Shown piece after piece: positions 35,792-44,053 of a stretch of DNA of 50,075 bases. Position 1 is the first letter of the stretch; each line of letters begins with the position of its first letter. A program made the position numbers and the translations under genes. The notes under the pieces were generated by a model. It searched no databases. It was not told the DNA's origin and saw only the letters and a program-made list of their open reading frames with translations. The stretch comes from Saprospiraceae bacterium (GTDB taxonomy: Bacteria; Bacteroidota; Bacteroidia; Chitinophagales; Saprospiraceae). The DNA lies in contig JAHDFQ010000013.1 in the NCBI GenBank assembly GCA_020628085.1, positions 1 through 50,075 on the forward strand, read 5' to 3'.

Positions 35792-36751
35792 TTACTGAAC
35801 AATAATACGTTCTGTTTTTACCTTTTCTCCGTCCGTCACTTGAATAATGTATGTTCCTTTTGTCCAATTATTCACGCCAATTCGAGTGTGGCTAAGTGCT
35901 GTTGATGCTTGTTGTACCAATTGACCATATACATCAAAAATAGTATAGTTGATATTTGAATTGGTATCGTTATCAATGGAAATAAAATCTGTTGTTGGGT
36001 TTGGATAAATGTTTACCGCTGTTAGTTCTACTGCTTTTACAGAAGTAGTTTCTTTTGTTTCGATCTGATCGACACACACATATGCAGGCGTGTTGATTCC
36101 AAACGGACTCACATCAGACGAGGTCAACGTTAATTGTAAACTATCGGCTGATCCAAGTGAAGTCAAATCTAAATACGTCCACTCATCTACAATATAATCC
36201 ATAGCATTATCCTCAAAACGATAATCCGCCATATAAAACTCTACTGACTCATCACCCAAAACTCCATTTTCATATTTTTTGATCGTCAATAAAAAAAAGT
36301 CTGGATCATCACCTAAATCTCCACCAAATTTCTTAGCATAAGTATCTCCTTCTTGCATGCTCAAATACGCATAAGTGTTATTTGTTACATACATACCTTC
36401 CACCGCTTGTGCGTCATTTTCCAAATTGATGACCGACTCGCCTGAAATAAAGGTTAAGGCATAAGTATCACTACCATTTGCGCCACCACCTGTGATCGCA
36501 CTATATTGATTTAAAAAACCTGGTGTTTGAGTATCTGTTGTGTTGGAAATAGCCCAACCTGACCAAAAATCATAGTCTGTATTATAGACATTTGATAAAA
36601 AGACATTTCCACTTGAAAAACCTCCTGACCCATCACTTCCATTCAAAAAAGATTCGCTAGACAAATCAAAGTTTTCAAAATCAGCAACCGTTTGAGCAAA
36701 GCCTAATCCAAGGCTTGCCAACCATAACATACTTGTAAAAATTCGTTTCAT
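35792..36751 (-). CDS. DUF4465-like protein with T9SS type A sorting domain, in the B12 uptake operon
   Basis: 319 residues. Signal peptide 1-19 ('MLWLASLGLGFAQ'). A central domain (about 25-230) begins 'VADFENFDLSSESFLNGSDG' and contains 'GSDTYALTF' and 'TYAYLSMQEGD', as in DUF4465 proteins. A type A T9SS C-terminal domain follows (about 246-319, 'VNIYPNPTTDFISI' ... 'GTYIIQVTDGEKVKTERIIV'). DUF4465 proteins are often found in cobamide loci of Bacteroidota, and from memory the B12-binding BtuH proteins belong there. Here the gene follows a BtuB-like receptor by 13 bp and sits under a cobalamin riboswitch, so surface B12 capture is the best inference. Surface attachment would be through the T9SS rather than a lipid anchor. 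Confidence 0.8.
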   Translation of the reverse strand: MKRIFTSMLWLASLGLGFAQTVADFENFDLSSESFLNGSDGSGGFSSGNVFLSNVYNTDYDFWSGWAISNTTDTQTPGFLNQYSAITGGGANGSDTYALTFISGESVINLENDAQAVEGMYVTNNTYAYLSMQEGDTYAKKFGGDLGDDPDFFLLTIKKYENGVLGDESVEFYMADYRFEDNAMDYIVDEWTYLDLTSLGSADSLQLTLTSSDVSPFGINTPAYVCVDQIETKETTSVKAVELTAVNIYPNPTTDFISIDNDTNSNINYTIFDVYGQLVQQASTALSHTRIGVNNWTKGTYIIQVTDGEKVKTERIIVQ

Positions 36752-36764
36752 TTTTTAAAAATTT

Positions 36765-38648
36765 CTATTGGTTAAAATTAAATTGTATGCCACCTTCTAT
36801 ATATCGCCCAGGCATTGGACGACGTTCGATGACATAATAATTGGTATTCAATATATTGTGAAGATTCAAAAAGACGGTTGATCTCCACTTTTGCTTATTT
36901 ATTTGATATTGTACACGTGTATTAGCAATCCAATATGAATCAACATCTGCATTGATCCCCGTTGTTGCTCCTGTATAAATCTGTTGAAAAGACCATTGCC
37001 ACGTTTTCCAATGGATTTTTGTATTAAAAGAAAGTTGATGTTCTGGTGTATAGAATAATTGTTGTCCACGAGCAATTCTCGGTGTTTCTAAAGCGACTTG
37101 GTTCGTTGATTTGATATAACTATATTGAGTTTTAAATTGTAGGTTTCCATTAGTGATAGGCTGACTAAACTCTAGTGATTGTTCTATACCACGACTCCAC
37201 ACTTTTGTGATATTATTGGATGACCAAAACAGCTGATCTTTTTTTCTTGACCATAAAATCCAGTTTTCAATTTGTCGATTAAAACCTGTAATTTGATATT
37301 GAAATCTGTTTTTTCCAAAAAATGAAATAGCAGTGACCTCTTGACTCCACCCCGTTTCTGGTAACAAATTAGGATTTCCGCCAGGTCGCCAAAAACGATC
37401 GTTCAGGGTTGGCAATCGGTAGTTTCGACTAATTTTAGCCTTCAATTCTATATTTGAGTTCACTTTATAATCAACAGAAAATACTGGTAAAACAGGCAAA
37501 CGTTCTATATCTCTAAAGCCTTGACGAATAGCTAATTGTGTCTGCCACTTAGATACCGACCAACGATAAGATGCAAATAGAGCTACTCGATGTTCCTCTT
37601 CTTTCCCACGATAGCCATCAGCAGTTGCTTGTGAAAAAAGATAGGTAGTTCCAGCCAAAAAATGATGTTGATCTTTCCAAAACCAATTTCGAGTCGTTTC
37701 AGCCGTTAGTTGTTTGAAGTTACTCAAGGCTTCAAGTAAGGTTTGTGGGTCGAAGTAGTCAATATCTTCGTCAAAATAAGCTAGTTTACTATTCCAAAAG
37801 CTATGCTTTCGACGATGTTTCCAATTTAGAATCAGACGATTGGAACGATCTATTTGATAGGCTTCACTTTTATTTTGAGTCGTCGTTGGTGGAATTTGTC
37901 GATCTGAATATTGTCGCCAAAAATAAACGGAAAGATCATTTTTTAAATTGGGTCTAAAATAAAATTCTTGAAGAAAATTATAATTTTCCAGAGCAGCATT
38001 GGTCTGTTTTTGTTTGGGTAATTGAGGGCGAAGTCGATAAGTAAAATCATTATTTGCACTTCGATACGAAAACCGAGTTTTGGATTGAAATTTGGTTGAT
38101 CCTACTCCAATTTTTAAATCTTGTTGATGTGTTCCAAACGCTCCCAATAATGAATGAACCGAAAGGTTTAATGTGTTGGAAAAATCCACCTCGTTATCCA
38201 TTGATAAAACGCCACCAATAGCTCCACTGCCCCACAAGGCTCCGTTTCCTCCTTTTTGAAATTCAACTACATCCACCGTATTTATAGGTAATAAAGACAA
38301 ATCCAATAAACCTAACATAGGACTATGTATCGGTATACCATTCCACAAGACTAAAGTATGTCCCGCACTCCCACCTCGAACAGATGATGTTGCCAGACTA
38401 CCCAAACCGTATGATTTAATAAAAACGCCTGCCTCTGTTTGTAATAATGTAGCTATATTACCTGCAATAGTATTGGTGAGTTGTGGTAAATCCCACTTTG
38501 CAGTTGTTGAACCAATTCCCCCCGTTCTAATTTTCTGAGCTTTGACCTCAATGGTTTGAATAATTTGAGTAGAATCCATTGTAGTTTGTCCCCAACTACT
38601 CGTTGAAGTCAACACTAATAAAACCCATAATATTCGATTTAAAATCAT
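36765..38648 (-). CDS. btuB: BtuB-like TonB-dependent receptor (vitamin B12 uptake)
   Basis: 627 residues. Signal peptide 1-20 ('LLVLTSTSSWG-Q'). A plug domain (about 35-150) has 'VEVKAQKI'-type TonB box context and 'SSVRGGSAGHTLVLWNGIPI', 'GALWGSGAIGGVL'. A 22-strand-type barrel ends in an aromatic residue pattern ('YIEGGIQFNFNQ'). It should carry a ligand across the outer membrane using TonB energy. The ligand call rests on the cobalamin riboswitch just upstream on the same strand and on the downstream DUF4465 protein. The barrel sequence alone would not tell B12 from other ligands. Confidence 0.88.
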   Translation of the reverse strand: MILNRILWVLLVLTSTSSWGQTTMDSTQIIQTIEVKAQKIRTGGIGSTTAKWDLPQLTNTIAGNIATLLQTEAGVFIKSYGLGSLATSSVRGGSAGHTLVLWNGIPIHSPMLGLLDLSLLPINTVDVVEFQKGGNGALWGSGAIGGVLSMDNEVDFSNTLNLSVHSLLGAFGTHQQDLKIGVGSTKFQSKTRFSYRSANNDFTYRLRPQLPKQKQTNAALENYNFLQEFYFRPNLKNDLSVYFWRQYSDRQIPPTTTQNKSEAYQIDRSNRLILNWKHRRKHSFWNSKLAYFDEDIDYFDPQTLLEALSNFKQLTAETTRNWFWKDQHHFLAGTTYLFSQATADGYRGKEEEHRVALFASYRWSVSKWQTQLAIRQGFRDIERLPVLPVFSVDYKVNSNIELKAKISRNYRLPTLNDRFWRPGGNPNLLPETGWSQEVTAISFFGKNRFQYQITGFNRQIENWILWSRKKDQLFWSSNNITKVWSRGIEQSLEFSQPITNGNLQFKTQYSYIKSTNQVALETPRIARGQQLFYTPEHQLSFNTKIHWKTWQWSFQQIYTGATTGINADVDSYWIANTRVQYQINKQKWRSTVFLNLHNILNTNYYVIERRPMPGRYIEGGIQFNFNQ

Positions 38649-38802
38649 CTACCTTTTTTATAGAGCGAGTACGACGGTAGATGCGTAGGAAAGCATTATA
38701 AAATACATTCAAACAAGAGCATAATTCCCAAAAGCACAAACTTTTAGAATACTTGACATCTATCGCCACCTTTCCTCCGAAAGTGATTTGCAATATGATT
38801 AT

Positions 38803-38961
38803 GAGGCAGGTCTTCTGACTTATTCCACTTTTGAAACCTTCCCATTATAATAATAACAGTGGCTTTGTATCAAAAGCTATATTAGAATTTACAGCAGCGG
38901 GGACTGTTCTAGAATTACACTAGATTCCCTTTTAATTCTATCCAAGGATAGAAACCAAATA
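38803..38961 (-). promoter_or_regulatory. Cobalamin (B12) riboswitch
   Basis: Read on the minus strand, the conserved order is present: AAAAGGGAA, then CAGTCCCCGCTGCTGTAA, then AAGCCACTG, then GGGAAGGTTTC, and the B12 box GTCAGAAGACCTGCC (38819 to 38805). This RNA binds adenosyl- or related cobalamin and lowers expression of the downstream gene. It precedes the BtuB-like receptor by about 155 nt; a small hairpin (CTTTC..GGAAAG, near 38774-38786) may be part of the expression platform. Confidence 0.93.
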
Positions 38962-38967
38962 ACATCT

Positions 38968-38998
38968 CAAAGGTAATCAATGCTTGATTAATTCCTAA
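38968..38998 (-). promoter_or_regulatory. Promoter of the B12 riboswitch operon
   Basis: On the minus strand TTAG (38998 to 38995), 19 bases, then TACCTTTG (38975 to 38968) fit the -33/-7 pattern. The RNA would start near 38961, right before the riboswitch core, so the operon does not depend on read-through from the upstream reductase gene. Confidence 0.6.
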
Positions 38999-39015
38999 TG
39001 TTCTACAACTAAATA

Positions 39016-39528
39016 TCAATCTTGTAATAAATGAATCGCTTCTTTTAGTAAAGTTCCGCCTCCATTATTGGTTATTATTCCTGTTTGATCGACAGTAATA
39101 TCGGTATGATATAATTCTAAAGTCGTTACAATGGTAGCATTCAAAGCTGTGAGTGTATTCGTTAAGGATGACATTGCTTTTTGTCCCCTTGGAGCATGAG
39201 GTGTATAAGTGATCGCCAATACTCTTTTGGCTTGCAATTCGCCCGAACTACTCAACCATTCTAATCCATTTTTCAAAACAGCAGGAATATTATGTAGATA
39301 TGATGGTGTGGAAATGATAATTGCATCTGCATCTGCGATCTTTTTCTTGAAAAAAACGACTATTTCTGGTAATAGACTTTGATCTATATCAGGATGAAAT
39401 AGTGGGAGATTTTGAAGGTCAGAATAATATTGAAAGATGTGTTCATTGTTTAGAAGTGATAGACTTTTCAATAGATCAGTATTAGTTGAGTTTACTCTTG
39501 TAGAACCAGAAATTGTTAGGATTTTCAT
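39016..39528 (-). CDS. NADPH-dependent FMN reductase family protein
   Basis: 170 residues of flavodoxin-like fold. 'ILTISGSTRVNSTNTDLL' is the FMN-phosphate loop, and 'ADAIIISTPSYLHNIPAVLKNGLEWLSS' is the second FMN loop of NAD(P)H-dependent FMN reductases. It could reduce flavins, quinones or azo compounds in the cytoplasm. It is transcribed toward the B12 operon, 55 bp before the riboswitch start. A role in cobalt/corrin reduction is conceivable by location only. Confidence 0.85.
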   Translation of the reverse strand: MKILTISGSTRVNSTNTDLLKSLSLLNNEHIFQYYSDLQNLPLFHPDIDQSLLPEIVVFFKKKIADADAIIISTPSYLHNIPAVLKNGLEWLSSSGELQAKRVLAITYTPHAPRGQKAMSSLTNTLTALNATIVTTLELYHTDITVDQTGIITNNGGGTLLKEAIHLLQD

Positions 39529-39663
39529 ATATGTGGTATCTATTTATTTTTTTCAAATTATTTTAAAAGTGCTTCCTATCCAAGGGTTTGTTTAAAAACT
39601 CTATGTACAACTACGTAGGAGATAATCCATATTTATAGGGAGTTATAGGAACTATGAATCCAA

Positions 39664-39671
39664 TATTTTTG
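39664..39671 (+). promoter_or_regulatory. Candidate -7 box for the small unknown gene at 39775
   Basis: TATTTTTG matches TAnnTTTG, and GTTA lies at the -33 distance (39642-39645). It is a weak to moderate promoter match about 104 bp before the start codon. Confidence 0.35.
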
Positions 39672-39774
39672 TGTATTGATGTGCATCCTATAAAAATAAA
39701 CATCAAAAGCAGAAGATCGTCAATAGAAACGAATGGTTAAACCAAATAATTTTTAACATCAAAAACGAATCTAA

Positions 39775-40164
39775 ATGACATTAAACCAACTAAATTCAAT
39801 TCTTGTACAAGGTAAGAATGGTCATTTATTTTTACAAACTACCTTTTTTGTTCCACGAATTGACTATCGAAATGCAGGATTCAAAATTAAACCACCATCA
39901 AAAAATGGTATTACGAATGTAGAAGTGTATATTAACAAGGACAAAAATTTACCTTCTATAGAAAAATTGGTTTGCCTTAATCCTATTATTCATTGGATAG
40001 ATCTGGGTAATGGATACAAAGTATCTAAAAATGGAAAATTAAATAAATCAATCGAAATTACGGTGTATGAATTGATATCGGGTAAGAAAAATAAAGAAGA
40101 TGACAAGAAGAAAGTAGGAGAAGGTAGTAAAGATGGCACAGATCATGGTGGAGAAACACCTTAA
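39775..40164 (+). CDS. Hypothetical protein, 129 residues
   Basis: I do not recognise this protein. It has no signal peptide or membrane helix. Residues 1-100 look like a compact mixed alpha/beta domain ('NGHLFLQTTFFVPRIDYRNA', 'IHWIDLGNGYKVSKNGKL'). Residues 104-129 are a charged, Lys/Asp/Gly-rich, probably disordered tail. Codon use resembles its neighbours. It stands alone between the FMN reductase (divergent) and the TPR kinase (211 bp downstream). An imperfect inverted repeat follows it (ATAAAGATAGA at 40184, TCTATCTTTAT at 40232). Confidence 0.65.
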   Translation: MTLNQLNSILVQGKNGHLFLQTTFFVPRIDYRNAGFKIKPPSKNGITNVEVYINKDKNLPSIEKLVCLNPIIHWIDLGNGYKVSKNGKLNKSIEITVYELISGKKNKEDDKKKVGEGSKDGTDHGGETP

Positions 40165-40183
40165 TACATTTTAAAACTCATTA

Positions 40184-40242
40184 ATAAAGATAGATTAATA
40201 ATTATCTTGGTCATATTTAAGATTATTTTAGTCTATCTTTAT
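40184..40242. terminator. Inverted repeat after the small unknown gene
   Basis: Arms ATAAAGATAGA (40184-40194) and its exact complement (40232-40242) are 37 bases apart. It may be a weak terminator. There is no T-tract and the loop is long. Confidence 0.3.
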
Positions 40243-40375
40243 CGACTTTCAATAGCTTATTTAAGAGTTTGTCTAAATTTATATCTATTATAGATTGATA
40301 AATTGAAATTTTCAAATATTGTAAGGCTGACCAGAAACACTATTAAAAAATCATAATCATGTGTACATGTAAGTT

Positions 40376-42487
40376 ATGAAAACCGATCAACTATTTTTGA
40401 AGCACACATTTATGATGTGTCTGCTTCTTCATTTCACCTATTTTGTATCATTCGGCTCGTCTAGTAATGACTACTTGCAGCCTCCTGCCTTACCTGATTA
40501 TCCAACATCAGAACAGATTGATTCTTTGTATTTATTATCTTTTAAATCCTATAGAAAAGATGTAGAGATAGCTAGAGCCAATAGTTATGAAATAATCAAG
40601 AAATCAAAATTAATTAAGTATAAAAAAGGAGAATCCAATGGTAACAACCTGCTTGGTGTCATTTCAAAAGGAATAGAAGGTGACTACGAAAAGGCATTAT
40701 TTTTTTACAATAAGGCTTTAGCTTTACGAATCCAAACAGGTGTAAACGAAGATATTGCAAGTGTATATAACAATATCGGAAAATGTTTAGAACAGCAAGG
40801 AAAGTTAGATGAAGCTATTCATCATTTAAAATTAGGGCTTCAACAAATGGGTTCAGACTCGCTAAATAATATTTGTTCTAGCCTATATTTCAGTTTATCT
40901 AATGTTTATTCAGGGAAAAAGCAATATTCAGATGCTCTTATTTATTTGGATAAAACCTTAAATATTTCAAACAAAACCAAAAATAAACATGCACAAGCTA
41001 GATATCATAAGATCAAAGGATTTTTATATTATAAAACAAACAATTATGAGGGAGCAAAAATACATTATTTCAAAGCTTTGGAATTGTATGATTCATTAAA
41101 AAGTACACTCCATTTTTTTGATGTATATAATGGTTTGGGAAATGTTTTCTCAGATGAAAAAAAACACAAAGAAGCATTGCTTTATTATAAAAAAGCTAGT
41201 CTTTATCGATCCTTTATGAATGCTTACATAAATTCAGCACTTGATAATAATATCGGCTCTGAATACAAAGCATTAAAACAATATGATCTAGCTATTCAAC
41301 ATCTTACAAGTTCAATTGAAGCTCGTAAAAGTATTAAAGCCGATCAAATTACGGCGTTTTCTCTCCGAAATTTAGCCGATGTATATGTTGATTTGGAAGA
41401 CTATGACAAAGCGATAAAAATTCTACTAGAAGCTCTAACTTATATTGACAAATCTGAATCCTCAATACTTGAGCACAATATATATTCCGATTTGTCAGCC
41501 ATTTATGAAGCTGTAAATAATCATGAAAAGGCGTTATTATATTCAAAAAAATATATAGAAAAACAGGATAGTTTTGCATCAAATATTATTGAAGCTTCTA
41601 ACTTACAAACCAACCTAGAAATAAAGGAAAAAGAAAACGCTGAACTTCAAAATCAAATCTTGGCTCAAAGCCAAACACAACTTTGGAATAGAGGTTTGGC
41701 AATTTTATCTGTTCTTTTCGGTCTATTCATGGGCGCAGGATTTATTGCTTACCGTAATCGACAAAAACGCTTGGTAGCTGAGTTTGAGGCAGATCAGGCT
41801 TATTTACAAATTGATGATATTTTAAGACAACAAGAATTGAATTTGGCTTACGCCAAATTACAAACCAAAGATGAAATGCAAAAACAAATTGGACAAGACC
41901 TACACGATCGACTAGGTGTCATGTTGTCTACCATCAAATTATATTTTGGGGAATTTGTAGACGAGTTACGGGAATTGAATATCAAATCTAGTCAACATCA
42001 AGATAAAACAATTGAATTATTAGACGAAGCAGTTGTCGAAGTTCGTCGAATTGCACATAATATGCAATCTGGTGTTCTGAAAAATTTTGGACTGCTCAAT
42101 GCTGTTCAAGATCTAGCAGAAACGATTACCCAAACAGGCAAATTAGAGGTAACGGTTAGTAATTTTGGCATGAAAGATAGACTTCCAGATGATATGGAAG
42201 GAAAACTATTTAAAGTCATTCAAGAACTGGTTGGTAATGTATTAAAACATGCCAACGCTACCAAACTTGGTATTTCTCTATACAAAAAAGAAGATTTATT
42301 AAATATTATTGTTGAAGATAACGGAGTAGGTTTTAATGTAGCAGCAGTATCGGATAAAGGTGGAATGGGATTAAAAAATATTACTTTTAGAATATCTGAA
42401 TTAGGAGGTAAATGTCACTTCGATTCTAATGAAAAAGTAGGAACGAGTGTCATTATTGATATTCCAATAGAAAATACAACAGTTTAA
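40376..42487 (+). CDS. TPR-containing sensor histidine kinase (HisKA_3, NarX/DesK type)
   Basis: 703 residues. A signal peptide or anchor lies at about 8-28. About seven tetratricopeptide repeats run through 60-400 ('IASVYNNIGKCLEQQGKLDEAIHHLKLGL' is one unit in part, 'NNIGKCLEQQGKLDEAI'), then a coiled coil. A membrane helix near 437-458 ('AILSVLFGLFMGAGFIAYR') leads to a HisKA_3 dimer domain with phospho-His H510 ('GQDLHDRLGVMLSTIK') and an HATPase ('VIQELVGNVLKHANAT', 'DNGVGF', 'GGMGLKNI'). The TPR part is probably periplasmic. It lies one base before the LuxR-type regulator gene, its likely partner. The signal is unknown. Confidence 0.93.
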   Translation: MKTDQLFLKHTFMMCLLLHFTYFVSFGSSSNDYLQPPALPDYPTSEQIDSLYLLSFKSYRKDVEIARANSYEIIKKSKLIKYKKGESNGNNLLGVISKGIEGDYEKALFFYNKALALRIQTGVNEDIASVYNNIGKCLEQQGKLDEAIHHLKLGLQQMGSDSLNNICSSLYFSLSNVYSGKKQYSDALIYLDKTLNISNKTKNKHAQARYHKIKGFLYYKTNNYEGAKIHYFKALELYDSLKSTLHFFDVYNGLGNVFSDEKKHKEALLYYKKASLYRSFMNAYINSALDNNIGSEYKALKQYDLAIQHLTSSIEARKSIKADQITAFSLRNLADVYVDLEDYDKAIKILLEALTYIDKSESSILEHNIYSDLSAIYEAVNNHEKALLYSKKYIEKQDSFASNIIEASNLQTNLEIKEKENAELQNQILAQSQTQLWNRGLAILSVLFGLFMGAGFIAYRNRQKRLVAEFEADQAYLQIDDILRQQELNLAYAKLQTKDEMQKQIGQDLHDRLGVMLSTIKLYFGEFVDELRELNIKSSQHQDKTIELLDEAVVEVRRIAHNMQSGVLKNFGLLNAVQDLAETITQTGKLEVTVSNFGMKDRLPDDMEGKLFKVIQELVGNVLKHANATKLGISLYKKEDLLNIIVEDNGVGFNVAAVSDKGGMGLKNITFRISELGGKCHFDSNEKVGTSVIIDIPIENTTV

Positions 42488-42488
42488 T

Positions 42489-43118
42489 ATGATAAGCGTA
42501 GTACTAGCAGACGATCAACAAATGTTTATTGATGGTTTACGAGTTTTACTCGAAAAACATAATGATATAAATATTGTGGGTGAAGCTACCAATGGACATC
42601 AAGTAATTAATATTCTAAAAAACCAACCTGTTGATATCGTAGTATTAGATATTGAAATGCCTGAACAAAATGGTATTGAAACAACTAAAATTATAAAAAA
42701 AGACTTCCCAAACTCTAAAGTATTAATTCTTTCTATGTACGATAAGAAAGAATATATTCTAAAACTCATGCAGCATGGCGCATCTGGTTATATCCTAAAA
42801 AATAAAAGTAAAGAAGAATTATTAATGGCTATTCGGAATGTTGCTGCTGGAAATAGCCACTATGGACTTGAAGTAATGAATCACGCCATTTCTACGAGCA
42901 ATTTGGATAAAGACGAGGAAATTCAATTGACAGAAAGAGAAGTAGAAGTATTAATAAAAATCGCAGAAGGTTATACATCCAAAGAAGCTGCTGATCTATT
43001 ATTTATCACAGAAAGAACCGTCAATACGCATCGTAGAAATATTATGCTCAAACTGGATCTACCAAGCGGCATTCATCTTACCCGTTATGCAATCAAACAT
43101 GGTTATGTAAAACTATAA
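42489..43118 (+). CDS. NarL/FixJ family response regulator
   Basis: 209 residues. The receiver (about 1-122) has D8/D9 and phospho-acceptor D54 ('VVLDIEMPEQNG'), with a Lys in 'GYILKNKS'. A LuxR-type helix-turn-helix follows at about 146-205 ('LTEREVEVLIKIAEGYTSKE', 'FITERTVNTHRRNIM'). It binds DNA as a dimer when phosphorylated by the HisKA_3 kinase encoded one base upstream. Targets are unknown. Confidence 0.95.
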   Translation: MISVVLADDQQMFIDGLRVLLEKHNDINIVGEATNGHQVINILKNQPVDIVVLDIEMPEQNGIETTKIIKKDFPNSKVLILSMYDKKEYILKLMQHGASGYILKNKSKEELLMAIRNVAAGNSHYGLEVMNHAISTSNLDKDEEIQLTEREVEVLIKIAEGYTSKEAADLLFITERTVNTHRRNIMLKLDLPSGIHLTRYAIKHGYVKL

Positions 43119-43505
43119 TTTAATTGTCAGGTCACCTATCTACGTAAATATACATAGTCAAATATCAATTATTTCAGTATTTCAGAGTAAACGCTCCTTT
43201 GTAATTTTGTAACACAACTTAAGATTATAGTCAAGCCTATCAATATTGAACGGCAAAAGAGCTTTTCTACTTCTCATGTTGGTCAATAAGTTGAGCAAAA
43301 CAGCTATTTATAATATCCTTATTTTATTACAAAAGCGCCACAAATGAAAGTCTACTAAAATTTACTGAAACTAGAAATATCTTATTATACTAAAATTCGC
43401 TGTACTCAATTAATTGATGTAACCCCAAAAAAAATCTAAGCAAGTCTAACTAATCAACACCCTTTTCCTAGTGAAACACTATCACTATTATAATCCAAAA
43501 AACAA
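43119..43505. other. Intergenic stretch before the plus-strand terminator
   Basis: 387 bp with no gene. TAATTTTG (43202-43209) fits a -7 box, with TTTC at a distance of 18 bases upstream, so a separate plus-strand RNA of roughly 330 nt ending at the terminator at 43506-43546 is possible. Otherwise this is the 3' UTR of the LuxR regulator gene. I see no clear RNA fold. Confidence 0.3.
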
Positions 43506-43546
43506 GTAGAATAGTAAAAATGACTTTACTATTCTACATTTTTTTG
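43506..43546 (+). terminator. Intrinsic terminator, plus strand
   Basis: GTAGAATAGTAAA (43506-43518) and its exact complement (43525-43537) with a six-base loop, followed by ATTTTTTTG. It ends plus-strand transcription coming from the two-component operon or from an RNA in between. Confidence 0.8.
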
Positions 43547-43581
43547 AAAAAAAGAACCCAAAGTGATAACACTTTGGGTCT
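43547..43581 (-). terminator. Intrinsic terminator, minus strand
   Basis: On the minus strand ACCCAAAGTG..CACTTTGGGT forms a hairpin with a short AT-rich loop, followed by TTCTTTTTTTC. It is directly back to back with the plus-strand terminator at 43506-43546. It closes the transcript predicted from the sigma-54 promoter at 43944-43959. Confidence 0.8.
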
Positions 43582-43933
43582 AAGGTGAATGTTTACAAGT
43601 TTTCTCTCTAAAAGGTATGTTTGAATGAAAATGTGTAATGTGGCACAAGTATATTTTATGATAGAGCTACTATCACTAGAACAAATGCACCTACATTTAA
43701 AACTATGTGTGTGTTTTATGTTAAAGACGTTCCTATAAATGCTAGGAATTTGAAAATATTTCTACAGGTTATTATTTGCCTGCCTTTCACAGACTGTGTA
43801 ATATCATTCTTCGCCGCATCATTCTTTCTACTTGAGATAAGATACTGGACTTTTGGATAATCTCCTTTCGGAGATTTTTGTAGGGAGACAATATGTATTT
43901 ATTACTCATTTTGTTTAGTAACAAACATATGCT
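43557..43933 (-). ncRNA. Candidate sigma-54-driven RNA of about 380 nt with several hairpins
   Basis: The region runs from the expected start (about 12 bp after the -12 element) to the minus-strand terminator. Hairpins on the minus strand: GTTT/AAAC (43925 to 43912), AATCTCC-GAAA-GGAGATT (43876 to 43859, GNRA tetraloop), CACAG-T-CTGTG (43798 to 43788), TTCCTA/TAGGAA (43748 to 43730) and TGATAG/CTATCA (43675 to 43659). It does not resemble tmRNA, RNase P RNA or SRP RNA as far as I can tell. It also contains a 40-codon reading frame near its 5' end, so it could be a messenger with a structured 3' UTR instead. Confidence 0.5.
43787..43909 (-). CDS. Possible small protein of 40 residues
   Basis: ATG at 43909 and TGA at 43787-43789. 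The product starts MSNKYILSPYKNLRKEIIQK and ends in a basic stretch (MMRRRM). It has a high positive charge, no membrane helix and no signal peptide. The start codon would be about 24 nt from the predicted sigma-54 RNA start. It contains the GNRA hairpin in its coding part. There is no recognised family, and it may be a chance frame in a noncoding RNA. Confidence 0.35.
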   Translation of the reverse strand: MSNKYILSPYKNLRKEIIQKSSILSQVERMMRRRMILHSL

Positions 43934-43943
43934 TATACCTTTT

Positions 43944-43959
43944 GCAAAATAGATGCCAA
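43944..43959 (-). promoter_or_regulatory. Near-consensus sigma-54 promoter, minus strand
   Basis: On the minus strand TTGGCATCTATTTTGCA: GG (43957-43956), ten bases, GC (43945-43944), -24 TGGCAT and a perfect -12 TTGCA. It is the best sigma-54 match I found in the window. It lies about 70 bp after the terminator at 44028-44053 and about 36 bp before the small reading frame. ATTCCCG occurs twice upstream (about 44176 and 44241) and might mark activator sites. Confidence 0.65.
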
Positions 43960-44027
43960 AAATTTATATATGTAAATAATTGTATAATTTATTAGTATAG
44001 ATTGACTGAACTTACTAGGAACAAAAA

Positions 44028-44053
44028 AGACCACCCTGTGGGGGTGGCCGAAT
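44028..44053 (-). terminator. Intrinsic terminator, minus strand
   Basis: On the minus strand GGCCACCCC-CACA-GGGTGGTC forms a GC-rich hairpin followed by TTTTTTGTT. It would end transcription from the glucosaminidase gene (355 bp upstream on that strand) or from a separate small RNA in between. Confidence 0.8.

Noticed and set aside
38761-38780. Minus-strand GG-N10-GC between the riboswitch and the receptor gene
   Set aside because: The -24 half does not resemble TGGCAC, and the sequence lies inside the riboswitch leader.
43557-43933. Retron, tmRNA or RNase P RNA as the identity of the structured RNA
   Set aside because: There is no reverse transcriptase nearby, and none of the conserved tmRNA or RNase P sequence blocks are seen.
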